Shown here one piece after another: positions 15,554-24,632 of a stretch of 64,000 bases of DNA. This DNA comes from Georgenia muralis (GTDB lineage Bacteria; Actinomycetota; Actinomycetes; Actinomycetales; Actinomycetaceae), in the NCBI RefSeq assembly GCF_003814705.1, contig NZ_RKRA01000001.1, forward strand, positions 3,726,776-3,790,775, written 5' to 3'. A program made the translations under genes and the position numbers. Within the stretch, counting starts at the first letter, position 1, and the number at the start of each line of letters is the position of its first letter. Below the pieces are notes generated by a model. The model had not been told where the DNA came from. It ran no database searches and saw only the letters and a program-made list of their open reading frames with translations.

Positions 15554-18199
15554 TCAGCGCGAGTCGGTCCCCTCACCATCGCCTCGCCCGGACCCGGCCG
15601 GCGCGTCGACGAGGACGAGCGCCTCGTCGACGGCGGCGTCCGCGTCGAGCTCCGCCCCGGCGGCGCGGTCACGGTCCCAGTCGCCGTGGCCCTCGCGGAC
15701 CTCCCCGACGGCGGCGGCGAACCACGCGCGGTCCGGGGCCGGCAGAGGCAGGTCCGCGCGGGCGCGCATCTCCCCCGCGGCGCCCACGAGCCGGGCGGCG
15801 GCCCTGGCGCGGCCGCGCTGGGCGGCGACCACGGCGGCGTGCTCGACGACGATCGCGGTGAGGTCCACGTCGCCCATCGAGGCGATCTCGCGACCGTGGC
15901 GGCGCAGCACCGCGGCGGCGTCGTCGGTGCGGCGCTCGTGCAGGTGGGTCCCGGCGATGTTCACGCGGGTGACGGCGATGCCCCACCGGTCGTCCAGCTC
16001 GAGGGTGTGCCGGAGCACCCGGTGGAAGATCTCCAGCGCCTCCGCCGGCCGGCCGGTGTCGAGGTGCACCAGGGCCAGGTTCGACATGGCGCTGCACTGG
16101 CGGATGCGGTCGCCGACCCGCTCGGCGACGGCGGCCGCCTCCGTGAGCAGCTCGCGCGCCTGGTCCGGCTCGCTGAGGACCCGGTGGACCACGCCGAGGG
16201 CGTTGAGCTCGCGGGCGACGCCGGCGTCGTCGCCCGTGCGCCGCCAGTACTCCAGGCACTCGGTGAGGAGCTCACGCGCCGCCGGCACCTCGCCGTGCTC
16301 GAGGAGCAGCACCCCGAGCCCGTGCAGGGCCCCGACGAGGTCCGCGGACTCGACGTCGCTGGCCACCTGGACGGCCTGGGCCAGCCAGCGCCGGCCCTCG
16401 GCCTGGTAGCCGCAGCCGTACCAGAACCAGCCCAGCTCCTCGCACAGCCGCAGGGCCAGGCCCAGCGCGCGTGGCGACCCGTCCGGTCCCGCCCCCAACG
16501 CCCAGCGCAGCGCCCCGCGCAGGTTGCTCAGCCGGTCCTCGATGCGACCCCGGGCGCGCAGGTACTCCGGGCCGCGCAGCCGCGGGACCTCCCGCTCGAC
16601 GATGGCGAGGAAGTGCTCGGCGTGCCGCCGTCGGACGTCCGGGGCCTCGCCCGCCTCTGCGAGCCGCTCCCGGCCGAAGTCGGCGATGGTGCGCAGCAGC
16701 CGGACCCGCGGCTCCCCGTCGGGTCCTTCGGCGACGACGACGAGGTTGACGTCCATGAGCGCCGCGACCGTGTCGAGCGGGTCGTCCTCGTCGCCGAGGA
16801 GCGCGGCCACGTCGTCGAGGTCGAACTCCCCCTCGAAGACGCTGAGGTGCCGCAGCGCCCGCTGCCGCGCGGGGTCGAGGAGGTCGTAGCTCCAGGCGAC
16901 GGCGTCGCGCAGGGTTCGCTGCCGGCCCGGCCGGCCTGCCTCGGACGCGGCGATGCCCAGGCTCTGGTCCAGGCGGGCCCGCATGGCCCGCGGGCCGAGC
17001 AGCTTGGCGCGGGCGGCGACGAGCTCGATGGCCAGCGGGAGCCCGTCGAGGCGGCGGCAGATGGCCGCGACGTCCTCGGCGTTGTCGGGCCCGACGGCGA
17101 ATCCCGGGCGCACGAGCCTGGCGCGCTCGGCGAAGAGGGTCACCGCCGGCGAGCCCGCGACCGGCCGGCCGGGTCCGGGGACCGCGAGCGGGTCGAGCGG
17201 GTGCTCGTGCTCGCCCACGACGTGCAGCGCACGGCGGGACGTCGCCAGGACGCGCGGCCCGGCGTCGGCGAGCGCGCGCACGACCTCCGCCGCGTCGGGG
17301 ATCTGCTCGAGGTTGTCCAGGACCAGCAGGACCCGGCGGGGCGCGAGGTGGGCGAGCACCATCTCGGGGGTGAGCTCCGCACCGGCCAGGCCCACCGTCT
17401 CGGCCACCGTGGTCCACATGACCTTGCCCGTCCGCACCGCCGCGAGGGAGACGAAGTAGACGCCGTCGGGGAAGGCGGCCTCCAGGCTCGCCGCCACCGC
17501 CATCGCGAGGCGGGACTTGCCCACCCCGGCCGGCCCGGTGAGCGTGACGACCGCGCCGGGACCGCCGGTGACGAGGCGCGTGAGGTCGGCCAGCTCCGCC
17601 TCCCGGCCGACCAGCGAGGTGCGCGGGACCGGGACGTTCGAGCCCGAGCCGAGGCTCCGGGGCGGCGGGAAGTCCGCCGGCAGGTCGTCGTCGAGGAGCT
17701 GGAAGAGACGCTCCGGGTGCGGGAGGTCCTTGAGCCGGTGGGCACCGACGTCGGCGGCGCGGGCGCCGCCGTCGCCGCGCACCAGCTGCCACGTCGCCTC
17801 GGTGAGCAGAACCTGGCCGCCGTGGGCGGCCCCGCACACGCGGGCGGCGCGGTGGACGTCGAGGCCGACGTAGCCGTCCTCGTGGCGGACCGGCTCGCCG
17901 GTGTGCAGGCCCATGCGGACCCGCACCTGGACCCCGCCCGGCCACGTCGCGGCGGTCAGCTCCCGCTGGGCCTCGCGCGCGGCGGCGACGGCGTCGGCGG
18001 CGGAGGCGAAGGTGACGAAGAAGCTGTCGCCCTCGGTGCCCATCTCGTGCCCGTCGTGGCGTCCGACGGCGGCGCGCACGATCGAGCGCTGGAGCGAGAG
18101 CACCTCCGCGTACCGGGGCCCGAGGTCGCGCAGGACCGCGGTGGAGCCCTCGATGTCGGTGAACAGCATCGAGACGGTGCCCTCGGGCAGGTGCGTCAC
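15554..18199 (-). CDS. Adenylate/guanylate cyclase-like ATPase with TPR repeats
   Basis: About 881 residues from the GTG at 18199 (frame open to an ATG at 18256). Domain order: class III nucleotide cyclase (residues ~5-170; LFTDIEGSTAVL, MGTEGDSFFVTF, VRMGLHTGEPVR), NB-ARC/AAA-like ATPase (Walker A GPAGVGKSRLA, Walker B VLLVLDNLEQI, sensor LATSRRAL), then TPR-rich C-terminus with LGALGV-like helices. This architecture is common in actinobacteria as a sensory regulator. The metal-binding Asp of the cyclase (FTDIEGS) is present; whether substrate-specifying residues support real cyclase activity was not settled. No DNA-binding domain is visible. Confidence 0.85.
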   Translation of the reverse strand: MTHLPEGTVSMLFTDIEGSTAVLRDLGPRYAEVLSLQRSIVRAAVGRHDGHEMGTEGDSFFVTFASAADAVAAAREAQRELTAATWPGGVQVRVRMGLHTGEPVRHEDGYVGLDVHRAARVCGAAHGGQVLLTEATWQLVRGDGGARAADVGAHRLKDLPHPERLFQLLDDDLPADFPPPRSLGSGSNVPVPRTSLVGREAELADLTRLVTGGPGAVVTLTGPAGVGKSRLAMAVAASLEAAFPDGVYFVSLAAVRTGKVMWTTVAETVGLAGAELTPEMVLAHLAPRRVLLVLDNLEQIPDAAEVVRALADAGPRVLATSRRALHVVGEHEHPLDPLAVPGPGRPVAGSPAVTLFAERARLVRPGFAVGPDNAEDVAAICRRLDGLPLAIELVAARAKLLGPRAMRARLDQSLGIAASEAGRPGRQRTLRDAVAWSYDLLDPARQRALRHLSVFEGEFDLDDVAALLGDEDDPLDTVAALMDVNLVVVAEGPDGEPRVRLLRTIADFGRERLAEAGEAPDVRRRHAEHFLAIVEREVPRLRGPEYLRARGRIEDRLSNLRGALRWALGAGPDGSPRALGLALRLCEELGWFWYGCGYQAEGRRWLAQAVQVASDVESADLVGALHGLGVLLLEHGEVPAARELLTECLEYWRRTGDDAGVARELNALGVVHRVLSEPDQARELLTEAAAVAERVGDRIRQCSAMSNLALVHLDTGRPAEALEIFHRVLRHTLELDDRWGIAVTRVNIAGTHLHERRTDDAAAVLRRHGREIASMGDVDLTAIVVEHAAVVAAQRGRARAAARLVGAAGEMRARADLPLPAPDRAWFAAAVGEVREGHGDWDRDRAAGAELDADAAVDEALVLVDAPAGSGRGDGEGTDSR

Positions 18200-18383
18200 G
18201 GCCACCCCACGGTTCGCGACCCCATGCCCTCTCCCGTCCACCGGCCCTGGGGCCATTGAACAGCAGACGACGCGCGACGGGGTGCAGCTGGATGTCCGGG
18301 AAGTCGTTGGCAGCGCCGCACCGCCGCACTAGGCTGCGACGCGCAGGGGGGCCTGCCACCACGAGCACTCCCAGGAGCCACGT

Positions 18384-18533
18384 ATGTCGACCTTCGAGAC
18401 CGACGAGCCGTTCGAGAACACCGACGCCGAGACCGACGCCGAGACCGAGGCGGTGCGCGGCCGCCCCGAGAGCAAGGACCACCACGACAAGGGCCTCAAG
18501 GGCGGCAAGGACGGCGAGAAGCACATGCTCTGA
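18384..18533 (+). CDS. 49-residue acidic/charged small protein
   Basis: ATG with CAGGAG upstream at proper spacing. The chain begins MSTFETDEPFENTDAETDAE and ends in a Lys/Gly/His-rich tail (HHDKGLKGGKDGEKHML). The N-half is acidic with a TDAE repeat, the C-half basic. Codon use fits the genome. I do not recognise the family; the fold is probably disordered. It is divergent from the cyclase-like gene across about 180 bp. Confidence 0.6.
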   Translation: MSTFETDEPFENTDAETDAETEAVRGRPESKDHHDKGLKGGKDGEKHML

Positions 18534-18606
18534 CGGCGCCCAGCGACCGTCCGACGCACCCGGACCAGCACCTCCCAGACCCCTCCGTCTGCGCCCCCGT
18601 CGTAAG

Positions 18607-18633
18607 CGTCCTCACGCCTTGCACGTGAGGACG
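18607..18633. terminator. Hairpin, possible terminator
   Basis: CGTCCTCAC (18607-18615) pairs with GTGAGGACG (18625-18633) around a 9-nt loop, 75 bp after the small acidic gene. No T-run follows. The rest of 18534-18888 holds no gene; it carries the presumed promoter of the DUF485/actP pair. Confidence 0.5.
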
Positions 18634-18888
18634 GCCGCGCCCGTTCTCACGCGTCAGCGCGGATCCACCCTCGGCGGACCGGGTCCGACCTCGTACGCGC
18701 GCGGGACCGGGTCCGCCCTCGACGCGCCCGGCGGCCCCCGCCCGGACCCTTCGTTCCGGTATGTCCGGTACTACCCGCCAGCATGCCGCCAAGATCTCTC
18801 GACATAGAGACTTTCGTCCCTGGCGGGTGCTACCTTGACGCCGTTCACGCCGCTGTGAGCCCGTTCACACACCGATGGGGGTCCGTGC

Positions 18889-19290
18889 ATGACGCACTCG
18901 CACTACGACGCGGAGGCGCATCTGCCGCCGCACCACAACCCGCTCCCCGAGCTCGTCGAGGAGGAGCGGACGCGCGAACCCAGCGCCGAGGACTTCACCC
19001 GGGTGCAGTCGTCGGAGGAGTTCGTCCACCTGCGCAAGTCCTTCCGGAGCTTCGCCTTCCCGATGACGGCGGTGTTCCTCGTCTGGTACTTCGCCTACGT
19101 CCTGCTGTCGACGTACGCCGAGTCGTTCATGTCGACCAAGGTCCTCGGCAACCTCAACCTCGGTCTGCTCCTCGGCCTGGCCCAGTTCGCCTCGACGTTC
19201 CTCATCACGTGGCTCTACGTCCGCCACGCCAACAAGTCGCTGGACCCCGTCGCGGCGAAGCTGCGCGGCGAGCTGGAGGGTGAGATCTGA
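18889..19290 (+). CDS. DUF485 membrane protein (acetate-permease partner)
   Basis: 133 residues, ATG. A 50-residue hydrophilic N-terminus precedes two membrane helices (about 58-80 and 92-112; FPMTAVFLVWYFAYVLL and LLLGLAQFASTFLITWLYV), as in DUF485/YjcH. Its stop shares one base with the actP start (TGATG). DUF485 genes are regularly cotranscribed with ActP in many bacteria; the molecular role is not established. Confidence 0.88.
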   Translation: MTHSHYDAEAHLPPHHNPLPELVEEERTREPSAEDFTRVQSSEEFVHLRKSFRSFAFPMTAVFLVWYFAYVLLSTYAESFMSTKVLGNLNLGLLLGLAQFASTFLITWLYVRHANKSLDPVAAKLRGELEGEI

Positions 19291-20873
19291 TGGACGTCGG
19301 AAACCCGTGGCTGAACATCGCGATCTTCCTCGCGTTCGTCGTCGTCACCCTGGTCATCGTCATCCGTGTCTCGCGCACGACGACGTCGGTCAGCGACTTC
19401 TACCACGGCGGCCGAGCCTTCTCCGGCCGCCAGAACGGCATCGCCATCGCCGGTGACTACCTCTCGGCGGCGTCCTTCCTCGGCATCGTCGGCGCCGTCG
19501 CGCTCTACGGCTACGACGGCCTGCTGTACTCCATCGGCTTCCTCGTCGCCTGGCTCGTGGCGCTGCTCCTCGTCGCCGAGCCGCTGCGCAACACCGGCAA
19601 GTACACGATGGCCGACGTGCTCAGCTTCCGCATGAAGCAGCGCCCGGTGCGAACCGCCGCGGCGACCTCCACGCTCGCGGTGTCCTTCTTCTACCTGCTC
19701 GCCCAGATGGCCGGCGCGGGCGGCCTGGTCGCACTGTTGCTGGGCATCGACGGCAAGTTCGGGCAGGGCCTGGTCATCGCCGTCGTCGGGGCGCTCATGA
19801 TCGTCTACGTCCTCATCGGCGGGATGAAGGGCACCACCTGGGTGCAGATCATCAAGGCCGTGCTCCTCATCATCGGCGCCGGCGTCATGACGATCTGGGT
19901 GATGGCCCTCAACGGGATGAACCTCTCCGAGGTCGTCGGCTCCGCCATCTCGGCCCACCCCGAGGGGGCACGGATCGCCGAGCCGATGCTGCAGTACGGG
20001 GCTTCGGGCACCTCCAAGCTCGGGTTCGTCTCCCTGGCCATCGCGCTCGTCTTCGGCGCTGCCGGCCTGCCGCACGTGCTCATGCGGTTCTACACGGTGC
20101 CCACCGCCAAGGAGGCACGCCGCTCGGTCACCTGGGCGATCGGTCTCATCGGCGCGTTCTACCTCTTCACCCTCGTCCTGGGCTTCGGGGCGGCCTACCT
20201 CGTGGGTGCCGACGCGATCCGCGCGGCGCCCGGCGGGGCGAACTCCGCCGCCCCGGCGCTGGCGTTCGAGCTCGGCGGCACCCTGCTGCTGGGGGTCATC
20301 GCGGCCGTCGCCTTCGCCACGATCCTCGCGGTCGTCGCGGGTCTGACCATCACCGCCGCCGCCTCCTTCGCCCACGACATCTACAACGGTGTCATCAAGA
20401 ACGGCGAGGCGGACCCGGCCCAGGAGGTCAAGGTCGCCCGTCGCACGGCGGTGACCATCGGGGCGATCTCGATCGTCGGGGGTGTCCTGGCGAACGGGCA
20501 GAACGTCGCGTTCCTCGTCTCGCTCGCCTTCGCCATCGCGGCGAGCGCGAACCTGCCGTCGATCCTGTTCTCCCTGTACTGGAAGCGGTTCAACACCCGC
20601 GGGTCGGTGTGGAGCATCTACGGCGGTCTCGTCAGCGCGCTCGTGCTCATCATCTTCTCCCCGGTCGTCACCGGTTCGGAGACGGCGATGATCCCGGGTA
20701 TCGACATCGCCTTCTTCCCGCTGTCGAACCCCGCGCTCGTCTCGGTCCCGCTGGGCTTCTTCCTCGGCTGGCTCGGCTCGGTCACCTCCGCCGAGCACGA
20801 CGTGGCCAAGCAGGCCGAGATGGAGGTCCGGTCGATGACCGGTGCCGGCGCCGAGAAGGCCATCGTGCACTGA
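19290..20873 (+). CDS. actP: Cation/acetate symporter (ActP-like, SSS family)
   Basis: 527 residues with about thirteen membrane helices. Sodium:solute symporter marks: SVSDFYHGGRAFSGRQNGIA, GDYLSAASFLGIVG, and VFGAAGLPHVLMRFYTVP in the middle, characteristic of the ActP subfamily. It should take up acetate or other short monocarboxylates with a cation. Translationally coupled to DUF485. A strong hairpin follows the stop. Confidence 0.9.
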   Translation: MDVGNPWLNIAIFLAFVVVTLVIVIRVSRTTTSVSDFYHGGRAFSGRQNGIAIAGDYLSAASFLGIVGAVALYGYDGLLYSIGFLVAWLVALLLVAEPLRNTGKYTMADVLSFRMKQRPVRTAAATSTLAVSFFYLLAQMAGAGGLVALLLGIDGKFGQGLVIAVVGALMIVYVLIGGMKGTTWVQIIKAVLLIIGAGVMTIWVMALNGMNLSEVVGSAISAHPEGARIAEPMLQYGASGTSKLGFVSLAIALVFGAAGLPHVLMRFYTVPTAKEARRSVTWAIGLIGAFYLFTLVLGFGAAYLVGADAIRAAPGGANSAAPALAFELGGTLLLGVIAAVAFATILAVVAGLTITAAASFAHDIYNGVIKNGEADPAQEVKVARRTAVTIGAISIVGGVLANGQNVAFLVSLAFAIAASANLPSILFSLYWKRFNTRGSVWSIYGGLVSALVLIIFSPVVTGSETAMIPGIDIAFFPLSNPALVSVPLGFFLGWLGSVTSAEHDVAKQAEMEVRSMTGAGAEKAIVH

Positions 20874-20887
20874 GTCCGCGCGCAGCG

Positions 20888-20920
20888 ACGACGGCGGCCG
20901 GGTCACCCGGCCGCCGTCGT
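20888..20920 (+). terminator. Rho-independent-like terminator after actP
   Basis: A GC-rich inverted repeat of about 15 bp (ACGACGGCGGCCGGG with its complement) around a very short loop, 14 bp after the actP stop and followed by TTCGTCC. T-rich tail is weak, as usual in high-GC actinobacteria. Confidence 0.8.
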
Positions 20921-21051
20921 TCGTCCGCCACCCCGTGCCGCCGCGACCCGCATCCCCGCCGCCGCAGCTGACGCGGTGCGGACGACGCGGTCGGGCTCCC
21001 CGCGCGGATCTCGCGGTGCGGCTCACCCGCCGCGGCCCGGCGGGGATGCTC

Positions 21052-22026
21052 TCAGAACGGGGCGACCCGGGGAACCGTCGGGAAGATCTCGTCCAGCTCG
21101 GCCAGGTCCGCCGCGGACGGCACCCACGCGGCCGACACCGCGTTCTGGTGCACCTGCTCCGCCGACGTCGCGCCGGCGATCACCGAGGCGACGGCCGGTC
21201 TGGAGGCGAGCCACGAGAAGGCGACCTCGACCTCGCTCAGCCCCCGGTCGCGCGCGAAGGACCCGAACCGCGCGAGCTGGTCGAAGTCGGTGTCCTCGAG
21301 CAGGTGCTGGCGAGTCCGGGTGAGGCGGCTGCCCTCGGGGGCGGTGCCGCGCGAGTACTTCCCGGTGAGGAGGCCGTTGGCCAGCGGGAAGTACGGCAGG
21401 ACGCCCAGGCCGTAGGCCTGCGCGGCCGGCAGCACCTCGAGCTCGGCTCGCCGGTCGAGGAGGTTGTAGTGGTTCTGCGCGGAGACGAAGCGGGTGAGCC
21501 CGCGGGCCCTGGCCACGTGCTCGGCGTCGGCGATCTGCCAGCCGGCGCGGTTGGAGTGGCCGACGTAGCGCACCTTCCCGGCGCGGACCAGGTCGTCGAG
21601 GGCCGCCAGCGTCTCCTCGACGGGGGTGCACGGATCGGGCGCGTGGAGCTGGTAGAGGTCGATCCAGTCGGTGCCGAGCCGGCGCAGGGACGCCTCGACG
21701 GCCCGCATGACGTAGCGCCGGGACCCTCTCGCCCCGAAGTCGGCGCCGTTGACGCCGTTCATGTCCATGCCGAACTTCGTCGCCACGACGACGTCCTCGC
21801 GGCGTCTGCCCAGCGCGCGCCCGAGCAGCTCCTCACTGAGCCCGGGCTCGCGACCGTAGACGTCGGCGGTGTCGAAGAGCGTGATCCCCGCGTCGAGCGC
21901 CGCGTGCACGACCTCCGCAGCGCCCCCGGCGCTCTCGGTCCTCGTGCCGACGCGGCCGAGGTTGTTGCACCCCAGGCCCACGACGGAGACGGACAGGCCT
22001 GAGGTGCCGAGCTGGTTGAGATCCAT
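21052..22026 (-). CDS. Aldo/keto reductase
   Basis: 324 residues, ATG at 22026. AKR signature elements: GITLFDTADVYGREPGLSEE with the Tyr of the catalytic tetrad, VATKFGMD with Lys, YVGHSN, and the NADPH-binding C-terminus (VASVIAGATSAEQVHQN). Resembles the YhdN/oxidoreductase group that reduces aldehydes and ketones with NADPH. Substrate cannot be told. It is 32 bp downstream of the MBL hydrolase gene and may be cotranscribed. Confidence 0.9.
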   Translation of the reverse strand: MDLNQLGTSGLSVSVVGLGCNNLGRVGTRTESAGGAAEVVHAALDAGITLFDTADVYGREPGLSEELLGRALGRRREDVVVATKFGMDMNGVNGADFGARGSRRYVMRAVEASLRRLGTDWIDLYQLHAPDPCTPVEETLAALDDLVRAGKVRYVGHSNRAGWQIADAEHVARARGLTRFVSAQNHYNLLDRRAELEVLPAAQAYGLGVLPYFPLANGLLTGKYSRGTAPEGSRLTRTRQHLLEDTDFDQLARFGSFARDRGLSEVEVAFSWLASRPAVASVIAGATSAEQVHQNAVSAAWVPSAADLAELDEIFPTVPRVAPF

Positions 22027-22058
22027 GCTCCCGACACTATCGACCGTGTGGCGTCCGC

Positions 22059-22832
22059 TCAGGTCCGGGGCACGATCCCCAGGTGCGCGAGCTGGGTGCG
22101 GGCGCTCTGGCCGGCCGCCGACTCCAGCGCGGGGTCGACGTCTCCGTAGACCCGCCGGACGACGTCCTCGGGGGTCCGGGCGCCGGCGGCCACGGCGGCC
22201 CGGACCTCGGCCAGCCGGGCGTTGCGGTGGGTGCGGATGTTCTCCAGCGCCGCGGCCGGCTCGTCCACGTGGGGACCGTGGCCGGGAGCGATGGAGCTGA
22301 CCTCCCTGCGGGCGAGGGCGAGGAGCCGGTCGAGTGTGGCGAGGTAGGCGGTGACGTCGCCGTCCGGCCACGCGAGGACCGTGCTGCCCCGTCCCAGGAC
22401 GGTGTCCCCGGTGAGGAGCAGGCCGTCGGCGGGGAGCAGCAGGCACACCGAGTCGGCCGTGTGTCCGGGCGTGGTGAGCACCGTCAGGCTCAGCGCACCG
22501 GCGGCCAGCCGCTCGCCGTCGGCGAACGGCTCGCCCCGCCCGGCCCCGCGGACCGGGGCACCGGTGCGCTCGGCGAGCGCGTCGGCCCCGGCCGTGTGGT
22601 CCCGGTGGTGGTGGGTGAGCACGACGAGGGCGACCCGTCCGCCGTCGGCGGTGGCGACCTCGAGCACCCGCTCCAGGTGACCGGCGTCGTCCGGGCCGGG
22701 GTCGACGACGACGACGTCGGTGCCCTCGCGCAGGACGTACGTGTTCGTGCCGTCCAGGGTCATCGGGCCGGGGTTGGGGGCGAGCACACGGGTGGCCCGC
22801 TCGCTGACCTGCCGCACCGTCGTGGCGTCCAT
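22059..22832 (-). CDS. MBL-fold metallo-hydrolase (glyoxalase II / LACTB2-like)
   Basis: 257 residues; ATG at 22832, with another in-frame ATG at 22844. Metal-binding motif THHHRDH (THxHxDH), then TPGHTADS, LTGDTVLG and APGHGP provide the dinuclear zinc ligands. The N-terminal NPGPMTLDGTNTYVLRE matches the actinobacterial hydrolase group near LACTB2. A C-terminal ~60-residue winged-helix-like tail (TPEDVVRRVYGD... TQLAHLGIV) is typical. Exact thioester or lactone substrate unknown. Confidence 0.88.
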   Translation of the reverse strand: MDATTVRQVSERATRVLAPNPGPMTLDGTNTYVLREGTDVVVVDPGPDDAGHLERVLEVATADGGRVALVVLTHHHRDHTAGADALAERTGAPVRGAGRGEPFADGERLAAGALSLTVLTTPGHTADSVCLLLPADGLLLTGDTVLGRGSTVLAWPDGDVTAYLATLDRLLALARREVSSIAPGHGPHVDEPAAALENIRTHRNARLAEVRAAVAAGARTPEDVVRRVYGDVDPALESAAGQSARTQLAHLGIVPRT

Positions 22833-22945
22833 GGTCCGGAGCATACGGCGCAGGGCACGGCCGGGAGCGGGACTCGGGTCCGGCCGCGGACGTGCCCCGG
22901 CCGACGGGACGGCAGGCGGCGGGCGGCGGGGCGGACCGGGCCGGG

Positions 22946-24547
22946 TCAGTCGACCCGTACCCGCACGCCGTGCCAGCCCGTCGCGCCGTCGGGCAGGACC
23001 GGGCGGGTCTGTCCCGTCTGGACCTCGCCGTCCTGGTCGGTGGCCCGCACCTCGAGGAGGTGCTCGCCCGCACCCGCCCGCCACCGGTAGACCCACTGCC
23101 GCCAGGTGTCGACGTCGAGCTCCCCCGCCAGCTCGGCGTCCTCCCACGCCCCGCCGTCGACACGGACCTCGACCCGCGCGATCCCCGTGTGCTGCGCCCA
23201 CGCGACGCCGGCGACCGCGATCTCGCCCGTCGCGAGCGAGGCCCCGGACCGCGGCACGTCGATGCGGGAGGAGATCTTCACCGGCCCCCGCTCGGACCAC
23301 CCGCGGTCGGTCCAGTACGCGGTCTGGTCCGCGAAGCGGGTGACCTCGAGCTCGCTCACCCACTTCGTCGCCGAGACGTACCCGTAGAGACCGGGTACGA
23401 CCAGGCGCACGGGGTACCCGTGCTCGGGCGGCAGGGGCTCGCCGTTCATGGCGACGGCGAGGAGGGCGTCGCGCCCGTCGGTGAGGACCTCCAGCGGGGT
23501 CGAGGCTGAGAAGCCGTCGACGCTGCGGGACAGGACCATGTCCGCCCCCGCGGTCGGGCGGGCGCGGGCGAGGACCTCGCGCACGGGGACACCGACCCAG
23601 GCCGCGTTGCCGATGAGCGGCCCCCCGACCTCGTTGGAGACGCAGCACAACGTCACCCACGCCTCGGTCAGCGACTCGGCGAGGAGGTCCTCGTAGGTCA
23701 GGACGACCTCCTCCTCGACCATGCCGTGCACCCGCAGCTGCCAGGTGGTCGCATCGACCCGCGGGACGATGAACGCGGTGTCGATGCGGTAGAAGTCGTC
23801 GTTGGGCGTCACGAGCGGCGTCAGCCCGGCGACGGCGAGCTCGGCGCCGGCGGGGACCGGCGGGGCGGGGACGTCCGGCTCGGGCAGGGCGACGGCGGGC
23901 GGCGCGGGCCGTGCGGTCGAGCGGGCGACGGCAGCCGCCGCCACCGCGACCCCGGCGAGGAGCCCGGCACCGATGAGGAGGGTGCGCCGGGCCGGGTCCG
24001 GGCGCGTGACGGGCTGTCCAGCGGCGGGCCCGACGGGCGAGGCCGGCGTCGAGCCGTCGTGCGCGGTGCCGTCGCGGCCCGGCGCGCCCCGCTGGGCGAG
24101 CCCGGCGTCCCGCGGCGTCAGCGCGGCGTCCCGCGGGGTCAGCGCGGGCAGCGCGAGCACGCCGACGACCGTGGCGGCCAGGACGGGCCACACCGCCGGC
24201 GCCCCGCCGTCGGGACGTGACACCGTCGCCAGGGCTGCGACGGCGCCCAGCACCGCCACCAGCGCGCCCCCGGCAAGACGCCGGCGACGCTCCTCGGTCC
24301 CGGCGACGGTGGCCAGCGCCGTGACGACGACGGCGATCCCGGCGCCGAGGGCGACCTTGTCCGACGTCCCGAACCAGGCGATGGCGAGGTCCTTGAGCCA
24401 GCCCGGCGTGAGGTCGATGAACGCCTCGGCGACCGCCTCGACCGGGCCGGGGCCCGTGCCCGCCAGCGCGGCGAGGACCTCGGCGAGAGCGATGGTGACG
24501 CCGGTGACGGCGATCCCGAGGAGCGCCGCCGCGCCGCGGCCGGTCAT
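22946..24547 (-). CDS. Membrane-anchored molybdopterin-dependent oxidoreductase
   Basis: 533 residues. Several N-terminal membrane helices (residues ~5-25, 60-85, 95-150, 190-210) lead to an extracytoplasmic sulfite-oxidase-fold domain from about residue 235. The molybdenum cysteine lies in VTLCCVSNEVGG; GYPVRLVVPGLYGYVSATKW and GISSRIDVP-like strings follow, then a C-terminal dimerisation domain (VEVRVDGGAWEDAEL, WRQWVYRWRAGAGEH). Family members include plant-type sulfite oxidase and YedY relatives; the natural substrate is unknown. A short tandem duplication, LTPRDAALTPRDAG, lies in the linker. Confidence 0.88.
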   Translation of the reverse strand: MTGRGAAALLGIAVTGVTIALAEVLAALAGTGPGPVEAVAEAFIDLTPGWLKDLAIAWFGTSDKVALGAGIAVVVTALATVAGTEERRRRLAGGALVAVLGAVAALATVSRPDGGAPAVWPVLAATVVGVLALPALTPRDAALTPRDAGLAQRGAPGRDGTAHDGSTPASPVGPAAGQPVTRPDPARRTLLIGAGLLAGVAVAAAAVARSTARPAPPAVALPEPDVPAPPVPAGAELAVAGLTPLVTPNDDFYRIDTAFIVPRVDATTWQLRVHGMVEEEVVLTYEDLLAESLTEAWVTLCCVSNEVGGPLIGNAAWVGVPVREVLARARPTAGADMVLSRSVDGFSASTPLEVLTDGRDALLAVAMNGEPLPPEHGYPVRLVVPGLYGYVSATKWVSELEVTRFADQTAYWTDRGWSERGPVKISSRIDVPRSGASLATGEIAVAGVAWAQHTGIARVEVRVDGGAWEDAELAGELDVDTWRQWVYRWRAGAGEHLLEVRATDQDGEVQTGQTRPVLPDGATGWHGVRVRVD

Positions 24548-24632
24548 GCAGGCAGCCTACCGGGGTGGCCACGAACCCGGTGGGGGCGAGGCGCGACCGG
24601 GGAACCGCGACGCTCCCGCGCGACGGCAGAGC

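Noticed and set aside
18607-18633. Riboswitch upstream of the acetate permease
   Set aside because: Simple hairpin without conserved riboswitch core; treated as a possible terminator.
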